DNA from: Bacteroidales bacterium
GTDB lineage: Bacteria > Bacteroidota > Bacteroidia > Bacteroidales > UBA932
Assembly: GCA_020026355.1 (NCBI GenBank)
Contig: JAHHQP010000010.1
Span: forward strand, 1 to 60,733
DNA length: 60,733 nt
Reading direction: 5' to 3'
This document shows positions 24,924-35,300 of the stretch, in pieces. The number at the start of each line of letters is the position of its first letter. Positions within the stretch are counted from its first letter, which is position 1. The translations under genes were made by a program, and so were the position numbers. The notes under the pieces were generated by a model. It saw only the letters and a list, made by a program, of their open reading frames with translations. It was not told the DNA's origin and did no database searches.

Positions 24924-26606
24924 CTATAATGGAAGAGAAACCTCTACCCATTTGATGCCATCGTCACCTTTGTTGATGGTATTGTAGCCCTGTCTGATCT
25001 CTTGAATGTTAGTCTCACCATGGAGAGGATTGCCGGCAATGGCATCCTTTCCGGTTGCCTTGTTGGCAATGGTAGTACCCTGTCCCTCTGTGAATTTCCA
25101 GTAAGTCAACAGGCCGTCTGCCTTTTCATCAACCGTATAGAAATGGTTCGGAGCATTGATCTCTTCTGCTGTGAGACACCTGTTCCAAGCACGCATCTCT
25201 GTCATGAGACCACGGAAGTCACGGTCCTTATTGTAGGAATAACCATACCAGAATGTACGACTGCCGCTAGGTTCATAGCTCCATCCAGGGAAAATGTTGA
25301 CAGAAGTACGTCCATTCTTATCCTGGAATGAAGAAGCACCCTGGCATGTTGCAGGCTTTCCGTTCACATAGACAATGATTTTACCTGCATCGTAAGTAAC
25401 TGCAAGGTGATACCATGTATTCGGCTCGAATTTAGGATCAAGGTTATAATTACCGCCGTCAAGTGCAAGCTGAAGATGATCGACAGGATTTCCGATATCT
25501 CCGAAACGAAGAAGGAACTTACCTTCAACTCCCATTACAGTGAAGATTCCGCCGGAACTTCTATTGAAATCACTCGGATTGAAGAGAGTCTCAAGAGTGA
25601 ACTGACGGTATGAGCTAGCGGGACGAGCATCTTCCCACTTAGGGAAAAGACGAGCTTTGTTCATCTGAACTGCCCAACTGATCAGACACACTGTCTGGGA
25701 AACCTTGATTTCTGCGACGAGAGGATCCTTGCCTTCCTCGGCATTGGTCTGGGTAAAGGTAACTGTACCCAACCTGCTGCCGGACTCGAGAGCTGCGGCT
25801 GTGAATATCTCCTTGTTACCATCTTTTTTGCCGTATGTCAGCCAATCCTTGCCATCTGCTGCGATCTCAACCTTGTAGTCGACGTTAGTTTCCATGAGTA
25901 CCTCGATATTGCCACCTTTGAGTTCTGCCTTGTAGACAGAATTATCGGTACGGAGAACACGTTCTGCAAGCTGAGTGAGTTTGACTGTAGCAGAAACGAG
26001 ACCTTCTGCAGAAACGGTGATTTCTGCGCTACGATCCTCAAGACCTGCAAGTGGACTCACTACGAAATGAGCGATCGCCTCGTTTTCCTCAGAACCTTTC
26101 AAAGTGGTCTTGTACTCCAACCATTCCTTTGAATCAGGAGCGGTAGTGATTTTCAATGCACGGTAATGCACCGGAGCTGAAATCTTGACTTCAAGTTTGC
26201 CTCCTTCAAAAGAATACTTGATATCCTGCTCTGAAAGGATCTTCACTGCAGGAAGTTCTCCTGCTACGGAAGTGATCGTGAACTTTGCAGTCGCTTTACC
26301 TGCATGGAACACAAACTCAGCGACTTTCGTCTCCTTGTAATTTTCCTTTACTTCAAATTTGACGACATCACCATCCTTACCTTCTTTGATAGAAGGAGCA
26401 GCCCAATCGTACTCTTCTGCAGAAGTCAATGTCCAATCAGCTGAACTGGATACCATTACATTCACGTGACCGCCTTCTTCCTTGACTGTAGCGGTTTCAG
26501 CTGAAAGTTCAATGCTATCCTGCTCGGGAACGTCAAGCGTCTTTTCTTCTTTGCAGCCGACAACTGCCATGAGAATGGCAGCTGCGGCAAAAATAAATTT
26601 CTTCAT
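24924..26606 (-). CDS. Multi-BACON plus LamG surface lipoprotein, likely glycan-binding
   Basis: This 560-residue protein has a lipoprotein signal ending VVGCKEE. About three BACON-like Ig-fold repeats follow (roughly residues 30-110, 115-215 and 220-310), with alternating strands such as VNVMVSSSADWTL. A LamG/concanavalin-A-like domain (about 325-530) carries WYHLAVTYDAGKIIVYVNGK. No catalytic motif is seen, so I infer a surface glycan-binding protein. Its LamG domain is clearly paralogous to that of the lipoprotein at 28.4-29.7 kb (shared FWYGYSY/FWIGYSY-NKDR or YDKDR block). It is the last gene of the SusCD operon, 31 bp after GH18. Confidence 0.8.
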   Translation of the reverse strand: MKKFIFAAAAILMAVVGCKEEKTLDVPEQDSIELSAETATVKEEGGHVNVMVSSSADWTLTSAEEYDWAAPSIKEGKDGDVVKFEVKENYKETKVAEFVFHAGKATAKFTITSVAGELPAVKILSEQDIKYSFEGGKLEVKISAPVHYRALKITTAPDSKEWLEYKTTLKGSEENEAIAHFVVSPLAGLEDRSAEITVSAEGLVSATVKLTQLAERVLRTDNSVYKAELKGGNIEVLMETNVDYKVEIAADGKDWLTYGKKDGNKEIFTAAALESGSRLGTVTFTQTNAEEGKDPLVAEIKVSQTVCLISWAVQMNKARLFPKWEDARPASSYRQFTLETLFNPSDFNRSSGGIFTVMGVEGKFLLRFGDIGNPVDHLQLALDGGNYNLDPKFEPNTWYHLAVTYDAGKIIVYVNGKPATCQGASSFQDKNGRTSVNIFPGWSYEPSGSRTFWYGYSYNKDRDFRGLMTEMRAWNRCLTAEEINAPNHFYTVDEKADGLLTYWKFTEGQGTTIANKATGKDAIAGNPLHGETNIQEIRQGYNTINKGDDGIKWVEVSLPL

Positions 26607-26637
26607 GTTTCAGTGTTCTTTAAAGTTTAAGATTGAA

Positions 26638-28323
26638 TTATTCGAATTTATATGGTTTCGGATCATATTCACCTTCTCCGATCTTCTTGTAATAGTGCTG
26701 TTCAGGCTTGAGTTTCATATCATAGAGACCCTGTGCGACATTGTTCATAACAGAGACAGAAGATCTACGATTCTCGGTATGGCTACCTGGGCAAGGATTG
26801 AATGCGAACCACATGACCCAACCATATCCTTGTTCTTTGAAGCCTCTTGCAGCCTCTACAGAGCAGCTACCGTATCCACGGTTAAGCTCGAAGGATTTTG
26901 CTGAGCACTGTTTTCTGGTAAGGCCACCATAAGGTTCTGATGAACTACCATAGTTAGCGACATAGAAGTCGATGAAATCTTTCGGCTGATACTCGACACC
27001 TGTTTTCTGGTCTTTTACATTTGAGCAATGATAAAGGTTACCCCATGCGAAGTAAGAAACTTCTGTCGGCCAGTAGCACTCCTCCTTGAGAGCCTTCTTC
27101 AACTCGTAGCAAAGACGTGAACCGGCAGCTCCACTTGGAGAAGTGAACCAATGGTTACCCATGAGAGGGCTTGAAGAATACTCATCATCAAGGTTCACAC
27201 CATCAAGTTTGTACTCCTTGCAGGCCTGAGCGACTTCTTTAGCCCACTGCTCTGCACCCCAGTCTGACAATTGGCAGAGACCAGCTGCATCATGGTTTCC
27301 GAGAAGACCGAGGTAAACTTTGATACCTGCCTTACGGAGCGGCTGGAGATATGTTTCAGTCTGGTCAAGGAGAGCCTGTACGTTAGGGTTGTTGTGGAGA
27401 TAGACAACATCGTTGCTTGAATCATAGTTGATGTTGGCAGCGAAAAGGATGACAGCATCATAGAACGGAGTTCCGTCCTCAAGAACATACTCGAGAGCAT
27501 TCAGCGGATTGACATCGTTGACCTCGAAATAAAGGACGTTCTTGACTTCCCTGAGATTCTTCCTCACGACAATGAAATCAGCACGCTCGGTCTTATCAGT
27601 GAAGCTGACGTTCTTGACCGGCTGAGCGAGGATCGGAACAAGATAACCGACACCGTTCTGCATATCAGCGTTACCCTTGATGTTGAGCTCCAGTTCTGCG
27701 GATTCAGTCTGGCCTTTCTCGATGGTAAGAACAGCATTCTCAAGATTGACGCCCTGCTCCGGGAAAAGCTGCACATCTTTGCCTGAAACAAAGACAAACT
27801 CAGAAAGATGCTCTGCATCGAAGATGAGTTTTGCCTGCATTTCTTCTGCAGCAGGTTCAGCGACAGTCATTTTGACCTTGAGACTCGCATTGAACTCCTT
27901 ATCCATGTAAATATTCATCTGAGTATCAGCAACGATAGTTGCCTGAACATCAGACGGAACTACAGGTTCGCTCTCTTCGGCGGCAGCCTGCTGTACAGCA
28001 ATCTTGACCGGAGAAGCTTTTCCGGCTGTAATGGTGATTCTACCGAACCTTTCCTCGGTAACGGTATTGTCGGCGATCTTGAGAACAAGTGCATTACCAT
28101 TCTTTGTTCCAGTGATCCACTCTGGAGCTGTAAATTCCCAAGTTTCTACATTTGTGGTCACATTGAGAGTAACGTCCGCATTGTCCTTCGCTGCCAGGAT
28201 CAAGGTCTTGTCAGGACTGACGGACAATGTGTCCATAACTTCTTCTGCCTTCTGGCAGGATGCGGTAGTAAGGAGCGCTAAAGAAGCGGCAACCATGCTG
28301 CCAAAAATGTTTTTGAGTTTCAT
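26638..28323 (-). CDS. GH18 endo-beta-N-acetylglucosaminidase, lipoprotein
   Basis: The 561-residue protein has a lipobox (LLTTASC), a BACON-like domain at about 30-112, a DUF1735-like domain at about 125-255 and a GH18 TIM barrel from about 262. The catalytic strand reads LDGVNLDDE at residues 373-381, with Glu381 as acid and Asp379 assisting the substrate acetamido group. This is the EndoH/EndoF-type form of DxxDxDxE. The fourth position is Asn377 where Asp is usual. The enzyme should cut the chitobiose core of N-glycans at the cell surface, releasing an oligosaccharide ending in one GlcNAc. An 88-bp gap separates it from the upstream gene. Confidence 0.9.
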   Translation of the reverse strand: MKLKNIFGSMVAASLALLTTASCQKAEEVMDTLSVSPDKTLILAAKDNADVTLNVTTNVETWEFTAPEWITGTKNGNALVLKIADNTVTEERFGRITITAGKASPVKIAVQQAAAEESEPVVPSDVQATIVADTQMNIYMDKEFNASLKVKMTVAEPAAEEMQAKLIFDAEHLSEFVFVSGKDVQLFPEQGVNLENAVLTIEKGQTESAELELNIKGNADMQNGVGYLVPILAQPVKNVSFTDKTERADFIVVRKNLREVKNVLYFEVNDVNPLNALEYVLEDGTPFYDAVILFAANINYDSSNDVVYLHNNPNVQALLDQTETYLQPLRKAGIKVYLGLLGNHDAAGLCQLSDWGAEQWAKEVAQACKEYKLDGVNLDDEYSSSPLMGNHWFTSPSGAAGSRLCYELKKALKEECYWPTEVSYFAWGNLYHCSNVKDQKTGVEYQPKDFIDFYVANYGSSSEPYGGLTRKQCSAKSFELNRGYGSCSVEAARGFKEQGYGWVMWFAFNPCPGSHTENRRSSVSVMNNVAQGLYDMKLKPEQHYYKKIGEGEYDPKPYKFE

Positions 28324-28411
28324 AAAGATGAAAATTTAATAGAATTAGTGAATTAATGTTTTTGCTTATAAAGATTCGTTATTCGTATAAGTGTTCGGGG
28401 AAATATCAGTG

Positions 28412-29674
28412 CTATTCCTGTGGAAGTGATACCGGATACCAGACGAAGTCATGGTCTCCAGTAAGATCATTCCCATACATGGAATAATCCTTTACATTCT
28501 TACCGGTTCCTTCGTTGAATTTCCAGTATGCCAGGAGTGAAGGATCCTTCTCGAAATCATAAAGTTTATAGTAATGACCGGGAGCGTTGATTTCTTCCTC
28601 AGTGAGGACTTTGTTCCAGACACGTGCCTCGGTAATCATACCGTCCAGACTACGATCCTTGTCATAAGAATAGCCGATCCAGAAGCAACGAGGTTTACCA
28701 TCAGACTCATCAGAATGCGGTACCATCATGTTCACGGCATCGAAACGCACAGCCTCGAGACCACCTTCTACATCCGGATTAGGTCTGTTGGCAATAGGAT
28801 TGACGCTGCCGGAAGCTTTTTCCTTACCGTCGAGGTAAACCTTGATCTGACCTTCATCAAAGGTGACAGCCAGATGGTACCAGCGGTCTGTCTTGAGCTG
28901 GAGTGCGGCACTGGTCACGTCCTTTCTGTAAATTGAGTTACCCTCTTCATCACGATATGCGGCGGCAACCTGAATCTGGTTTGTAGGGATAGTGACATCA
29001 CCGACACGAATAAGGAAACAATCCTCGATACCCATGATCGTGTGGATCTTGCTCTTGTTATTGAAAGCGTGGAAATTGATCAAAGCTTCCATAGTGAATT
29101 TCCGAAGATTCTTGACCTGCTCGAAACTTCCCCACTCCGGCCATGCCATATTCGTGTTCATGTCAGCGACAACATTGACGAGAGAAGCCTTCTTGATGAC
29201 GAAATACATGGTCTTTGAACGTTCAAGTACCGGCAAGGCATCACAAACGATCGAAACCGGAAGTACATAGGATTTTGTATAATCCAGATTCTCCTTTCCA
29301 AGATTCGTGAAGGAGAAAGAGACCGGATCGCTCTTTACCGCACCCTTCCTGATCAGTGCCTTCAAATCACCGAGGTCGTAATTAGCTGCAGGAAGCAGTT
29401 CCGCTTCCTCATCATAGAATGCCTGACGGTAGGTCTCGAGATATTCCGGTTTCTCCACGAAAGAAACTTCGATATCCCTATCTTCCGGCTGGGCGACAGC
29501 GACGGAAATGCTTCTTTCCATTGTCTTGATATCTTCATCCACAGCGACCCTCACTTCATTCTTGAAACTGTCTGCTGCGATGAAAACCTTGTTTTCGAAC
29601 AGCCTTTCTTCTCTGCTGCAACCGGCAAGTACAAGAAGGGCCAGCGAAAATGTATATAAACCTGTATGTTTCAT
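28412..29674 (-). CDS. DUF1735-LamG surface lipoprotein, likely glycan-binding
   Basis: This 420-residue lipoprotein (lipobox VLAGCSRE) has an N-terminal DUF1735 domain (about 30-165) and a C-terminal LamG/concanavalin-A-like domain (about 180-415) with WYHLAVTFDEGQIKVYLDGK. In the B. thetaiotaomicron high-mannose N-glycan PUL a protein of this build is encoded beside SusD and the GH18 endoglycosidase. I infer a surface glycan-binding protein holding the glycan near the importer. It is 5 bp downstream of the GH18-like gene. Confidence 0.8.
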   Translation of the reverse strand: MKHTGLYTFSLALLVLAGCSREERLFENKVFIAADSFKNEVRVAVDEDIKTMERSISVAVAQPEDRDIEVSFVEKPEYLETYRQAFYDEEAELLPAANYDLGDLKALIRKGAVKSDPVSFSFTNLGKENLDYTKSYVLPVSIVCDALPVLERSKTMYFVIKKASLVNVVADMNTNMAWPEWGSFEQVKNLRKFTMEALINFHAFNNKSKIHTIMGIEDCFLIRVGDVTIPTNQIQVAAAYRDEEGNSIYRKDVTSAALQLKTDRWYHLAVTFDEGQIKVYLDGKEKASGSVNPIANRPNPDVEGGLEAVRFDAVNMMVPHSDESDGKPRCFWIGYSYDKDRSLDGMITEARVWNKVLTEEEINAPGHYYKLYDFEKDPSLLAYWKFNEGTGKNVKDYSMYGNDLTGDHDFVWYPVSLPQE

Positions 29675-29679
29675 ATCAT

Positions 29680-30651
29680 CTATTCGTTTACTGTATTCAA
29701 AATTCTGATAGCTTCACGGATGTTCACGAAAATCATTTCATTGCGGTAATAATCATCCTGGCCGTTGGCGACAACGACTCCTTTCGGTGTGAATTTCCTG
29801 TGAGTCTTGTTCGTCTTCACCCACTCGGCAGCAATCTGAGGAGTAGCACCGACCTGCTGAGGTGTGGCTGATGAAGGAACGGTCACTTCCATGAGGACTC
29901 TATCCTTGACCTTGGAAGAACCAAGGATACGAGTCGTATGCAAAGAAAGTTCACCGACAGTTGCATTTGTACCGGCAACTATGATTACATGGCTGCATTT
30001 CTCAAGCAGTTTCTGATCGGCGACATTTCTGACGGAGCCTCTGAAGAAGAGTTCTTTGTCGCTATGTGATCCAGACCACTTATCAACGACCTCGAGGAAA
30101 ACTTCCTGAGCCTTGTCCGGAACACCTTCTGCAGAAAAAACGATGCCATGATAAGCGTACTTGTCACAGGAAGTAAGCAGACGATTGGTCTCAGCAGTGA
30201 ACCACTCGATGGTTTCCTGCTCAGATGAAGGGGCCTTTCCTTCTTCCTCTCTTTTGTCCTGAATCAGTTCCCACGCTTTTCTGAGAACACCAAGATCAAT
30301 ATAGGCCAAGGATCTAGTACCCTTCTTTTCATAGACTTCCTTAAGTTCCGATGCCTGTGAGACATGCAGTTCGAGAGGATTCCTGATGATGAGATAATCG
30401 GCACTGTCCGGCATGGACATCGGATGGGACGGTTGTGAGGTGATAGCGGCAGCGGAACCTTCCATACCGACCAGCATCAGATCGTGTTCTGTCGTCTTGA
30501 ACTCCTTCACAGCGGCAAGATGTGCCGCATATCCTTCCGGATCAAGCTCCTGAGGAGTCTTCTGGATGAAGTCAAGGGGCTTGTAATCATTCCAGGTGCA
30601 AGCTGTCAGCAACACAGAGACAGCTACAAAAGGGATCAGTATTTTTTTCAT
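29680..30651 (-). CDS. GH18-like lipoprotein lacking the catalytic motif
   Basis: The lipoprotein (signal MKKILIPFVAVSVLLTAC) has about 323 residues from ATG 30651; ATG 30666 is an alternative. The body has TIM-barrel-like strands (DYLIIRN, SLAYIDLG, HGIVFSAEG and HVIIVAG). At the place of the GH18 DxxDxDxE motif it reads HGIVFSAE: only the Glu remains and the Asp residues are gone. Related GH18-like proteins in Bacteroides N-glycan PULs are regarded as surface glycan-binding proteins, and I infer the same. It lies between SusD and the DUF1735-LamG gene. Confidence 0.72.
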   Translation of the reverse strand: MKKILIPFVAVSVLLTACTWNDYKPLDFIQKTPQELDPEGYAAHLAAVKEFKTTEHDLMLVGMEGSAAAITSQPSHPMSMPDSADYLIIRNPLELHVSQASELKEVYEKKGTRSLAYIDLGVLRKAWELIQDKREEEGKAPSSEQETIEWFTAETNRLLTSCDKYAYHGIVFSAEGVPDKAQEVFLEVVDKWSGSHSDKELFFRGSVRNVADQKLLEKCSHVIIVAGTNATVGELSLHTTRILGSSKVKDRVLMEVTVPSSATPQQVGATPQIAAEWVKTNKTHRKFTPKGVVVANGQDDYYRNEMIFVNIREAIRILNTVNE

Positions 30652-30693
30652 TTCTGACATTTTCATTTGATTTTCAGTTTCTTCTGATGAGAA

Positions 30694-32301
30694 TTATTTT
30701 TTCCAGATTCTAGGATTACAATCCCACCATACACGCTGTGCCATATTGTCTTGGCCTTTAAAATAAGTATTGACAGCTTCCTGGTAGTTTTCAGAGTTGT
30801 TCGTGGACTCGATCAATGGATATTTCATCCTTCTAGGACCAAGTTCATTGTCAACCACCTGGGACTTATTACCTTCTTCCGAAGCCGGAATGAAGTGCGG
30901 GAAGCCTGTACGTCGATAATCAGCCCAGGCCTCATTGCCGAGATTGAAGTTTGCGATCCACTTCTGGATGATAATCCTCTCCTGCTTTTCTTCAACTGGA
31001 GCATCTTCCATCCATTTGATGGTCACCTCTGAAAGGACTTTGGAGTAATTGTTCTGAGAAAGCGGATCCGTATAGGTTCCCGGCTTGAGAGCAGCATCTG
31101 CCAGATAAGCATCCGCTCCGTTCACGCCCCACTGCTGGAAAGAAAGACGGATACCATCATTATAAAAATCTTCTGCGGCACCTCCCATCTCGAATCCGAA
31201 GACTGCCTGTGCCTCTGCCTTGAGAAAAGCGACCTCAGCCGCATTCATCCAGACAATATCATCCAGAGGGGAGATATTCACTCCTGAATATTTGCAACCG
31301 TTCGGCTTCAAAGGAGGACGCACAATACCGACACGCATGCCGACATACCTGTACTGCTCATCTTCAAAGAGAGACGGCACGAAATATTTCGCACGACGAG
31401 GATCCTGATAACCATTCATGTAAGTTGTGATATCAGCAGCGACATGAGTATCTCCACCAGTATTCGTTCCGGCCACCTGGTTGTACTTGATAGCGGTATA
31501 GAGCGGATTGCCTTTCTCTCCGAACTGCTTGGCAATAAGTCTGGCGTTATCAGCATTTGAAGTGAATACACCGATTTCATGGTTCACGGCCTCTTCCGCC
31601 ATTTTTCTGGAAAGTTCAGGCTCTGCATAGACGATACGCATCGCAAGCCGGAGTTTGAGGGAGTTGGCGAACTTGCACCACTTCTCAGAAGAACCGCCAT
31701 AGACAGGATCAGCTTTCGGTGAGAATCCAGCTTTGTTCTCAGTAAAGACCTTGACAGCTTCAGTAAGTTCTTCGAAGAATTTTTCATAGACTTCTTTCTG
31801 ACTGTCATATTTGACCTTCAACTGACCGCCTACACCGATCATTGAGTAAGGAATTGGACCATAAGTATCGGTGACACGGCTCATGGCTGCTACTTTGATT
31901 ACATTCGCAACAGAAAGAATTACAGGATCTTCCGTAAGCGACTGCACCTCCCTGAGGTTGGAATAGAGTTTCGGGATCAGCTCATCGCTGGCCATGAATA
32001 CCCTGGTCCAGTCATCTGTCGCATTATTGTTGTCGACAGTGGTTTCACTTCCGATAGAGGAAGAATAATAACGGCCGAGAGGACCTCCAAGGAGGCAGTC
32101 GGTAAACTGTGCTGTATTGACATCTGTAGAGACTACCGTACCGGCAATCGCAGACATAGCAGATCCGACATCATATCCGTCGGTACTCATATCTTCCTTG
32201 CCCGGCTCATATGGATTGGAATTGATATCCAGATAATTTCCGGTGCAAGCCACCGGAACTACAGCCAGACTGAAAAGCAATATCTTAAAACTTTTTTTCA
32301 T
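30694..32301 (-). CDS. SusD/RagB-family glycan-binding lipoprotein
   Basis: This surface lid of the SusCD importer starts MKKSFKILLFSLAVVPVACTGN, a lipoprotein signal, and is about 535 residues. The SusD-like fold is supported by YLDINSNPYEP near the N-terminus, AMSRVTDTYGPIPYS, EKWCKFANSLKLRLAMRI and the C-terminal NAYFKG/RVWWDCN-type ending. It resembles the SusD-like_2 subgroup. An upstream ATG at 32313 overlaps the SusC stop (TAATG) and could also be used, which would couple translation with susC. Confidence 0.93.
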   Translation of the reverse strand: MKKSFKILLFSLAVVPVACTGNYLDINSNPYEPGKEDMSTDGYDVGSAMSAIAGTVVSTDVNTAQFTDCLLGGPLGRYYSSSIGSETTVDNNNATDDWTRVFMASDELIPKLYSNLREVQSLTEDPVILSVANVIKVAAMSRVTDTYGPIPYSMIGVGGQLKVKYDSQKEVYEKFFEELTEAVKVFTENKAGFSPKADPVYGGSSEKWCKFANSLKLRLAMRIVYAEPELSRKMAEEAVNHEIGVFTSNADNARLIAKQFGEKGNPLYTAIKYNQVAGTNTGGDTHVAADITTYMNGYQDPRRAKYFVPSLFEDEQYRYVGMRVGIVRPPLKPNGCKYSGVNISPLDDIVWMNAAEVAFLKAEAQAVFGFEMGGAAEDFYNDGIRLSFQQWGVNGADAYLADAALKPGTYTDPLSQNNYSKVLSEVTIKWMEDAPVEEKQERIIIQKWIANFNLGNEAWADYRRTGFPHFIPASEEGNKSQVVDNELGPRRMKYPLIESTNNSENYQEAVNTYFKGQDNMAQRVWWDCNPRIWKK

Positions 32302-32312
32302 GTTCACGGTCA

Positions 32313-35300
32313 TTAGAATGTAAGTCTTATATTGAAACCGAAGTTTCTGAGTGATGGCATCATGAAGTGGTCGATACCCTGATAGTAGTTTCCGGTTGTG
32401 GCGATAGCCTCAGGATCGAAAGGAGCGGCACTGTAGATCATCCACAGGTTACGTCCTACAATGGAAAGGTTGAGCTCGCATACGTCATGAAGTACTTTTC
32501 TCGGAATCGTATAACCGATGGAAGCCTCCTGGAGACGTACGTTGGTTGCAGAATAGGTATACATCGTAGGCACCGGATTCGGACCGCCGACAGAAGTGAA
32601 CCATTTATTGGCATCCACCAGATCGCCACCGTTGATCATTACGCCTCCATTATCACGTGCTGCTGCAGAAGCCTCAGATACACCATAATAGTCGAGGATG
32701 GCCTGAGTGCTGGAATAGACGATACCTCCAATCCTTGCCGTAATGAGGAAACCGAAGTTGAAGCCTCCGAACCTGAAGTCATTTCTCCATGCGAGATTGG
32801 CTTTCGGAAGAACACTTCCAAGTTTCACATAACGGGAAGCATCAGTGATGTTTTCCGGAGTAATGGTTCCGTCCTCGTTGACGAAAATATTTCCATTGGA
32901 ATCATACTTGAAGTCTCTGAGTGAATAGAGATCACCCAATGTACCACCTTCCTTGAGCAGGAAGTGTGCCTGACCGATACCATCCATATCCAGGACATCA
33001 ACGCTGAAACGTTCGCCCGTCTGATGATTGATCACATTCTTTGCCAATGAAATGATCTTGTTCTGATTGGCAGAGAGCGTGAAGTTGGAATTCCATGTAT
33101 ATTTCTCTTTCCAGGTCTTGTCGAAACCTAAAGTGAACTCGACACCCTGGTTCATCACGTTACCGGACTGGATGAAAATCTTTGAAGAACCGGAACCTGT
33201 GGAAATCTTCGGATCGAAAGTCTGGTTCAAAGTGTTGGTATGATAGTATGTCAGATCCATATTGAAGTATTGAAGGAACCTCATGGTGAGACCGACCTCC
33301 CATGAATTAGTCAACTCCGGCTTCAAGTCATACATCGGATATTGGGTCTGAGTATTCCAGGAAAGTCCTGAAGTATTCCAAGTATAGCGTGGATTTGCGA
33401 TAAAACGCTGGAAAGCTGTACCGACAGACGCATAAGATCCTCTGATCTTGATATATTCAAGATTCTTAGGCATCTGAGGGATGAGTTCAGAAATCACGAC
33501 AGAACCTCCGACTGAAGGATAGAAGAAACTCTTCTTGTTGGAATGAGGGCCAGCAAGCTGGGAAGGCCAGTCATTACGTGCCGTCACGGTAAGAAAGTAA
33601 GTATTCTTGAAGCCGACCTCTGCAGAACCGAAGATGGACTGAGTCTGCTCTCTCCATCCGGACTGAAGACGAGTGGTCTTCTTGGAGTTACTGAGGTTCT
33701 GGATATTGAAAACATTAGCGAGACCCGGTTTTTCATCAGTGATCATACCGTCAGCGATAGGACCTCTGTTCTTCATGGCATCGAAATACATGTCGGAAAT
33801 GGAAGTACCCAGATTGACCTTCAAAGTCCAGTCATCATTGAATCTCTTGTCAATGTTCACGAGGAAGTCAGCATAAATCTGACGATTGTTGGACTCCTCG
33901 ATACCATAGAGACCGTTCTCGGAACCCTCTGTCAACTGAGTATAAGTCGTTGCATAGAATTTCTCCGTATATTTATTGTTGGAGTTATCCATTCTGACAC
34001 GACCTACAATATTCAACCAGTCGAGTATATCGTAGGACAAAGCGGCATTCACCATGAAGCGGTCCTTGCGGTTTTCACGCAAGTTACGGTAATTGATCCA
34101 GTAAGGATTCTGCATGGTCATTCCGGCATCACCTACCGGCCAATACTGTGTGGAAAGTTTTCTGGTCGGATCATACCTTTCAAACATTCTGACATCTTCC
34201 CAATCGTTTCCTCTCGGGAAAATGTAGGCTCCGACAAGCGGGTTGTTATAGGTGCCCTGGTTCGTCATGTTACGGTCTCTCTGAAGAATGTAGCTGAATC
34301 CGAGATCCAGGTGCATCTTGTCATTCAGAAAGTTGGTCGTATTTCTGAAAGTGAAGTTATATCTGTGGTAACCGTTGTTCGGTACGATACCCTTGGAATC
34401 GATAGCGGAACCGGAAAGATAAGTCTGGTTCTTGGATGTACCTGTAGAAAGAGAAACGTTTTCAGTATTGGTGACACCGGTCTGGAAATAATCTTTCGGA
34501 GAATATTTCGGATTGTTCGCTTCATTCATCAGGCGACCCCAGCTACGCACATTGGAACCGATGGATGAATTCAGGTCTCCAGTACCGTACCGATTCTGGA
34601 ACTTCGGCATCTTGAACGGATTCATGATTTCTACACCAGCCGTTGCAGTCACTCTAGTCTTACCTTCAGCACCCTTCTTGGTCGTCACGACGATTGCACC
34701 GTTGGCGGCGTCGGAACCATAAAGAGCGGCAGCCGCTGCACCTGTAAGAACCGAGATGGACTCGATATCCTCCGGGTTCAGATCAGCGATCGGATCAGTA
34801 GAACCTTGTGAATCGAACTGTTTTCCTCCCTCTGCAGCAGAAGTGTACATAGGTACACCATCAATGACATAGAGCGCATTGGAAGACTGCGAGATAGATT
34901 TCATACCACGCATCACGACCTTGGAAGCGCCTCCGACACCGGAAGAGGAAGCATTGATATTCAAACCTGCAACCTTACCGTTGAGTGCATTGACGAAGTT
35001 GGCATCTTTGTTGCCGAGGATGGCATCCGTATTGACCTGCTGGACATTGTATGACAACGCCTTTTCAGAACGTTTGATACCCAACGCGGTAACGACAGTC
35101 TCTTCAAGCATGATGGAATCTTCCTGAAGAGTAATGTTGAATTTTCTCTGGTTTCCGATAGTGATTTCCTGGCTGGCATATCCCAGACAAGTGATTTCAA
35201 GTACCTTGGCTCCTTCTGGAAGTTCAAACTCGAACTTTCCGTCAAGATCAGTACTGGCACCGAGAGAGGTTCCTTTCACCATAACACCGCATCCGATGAC

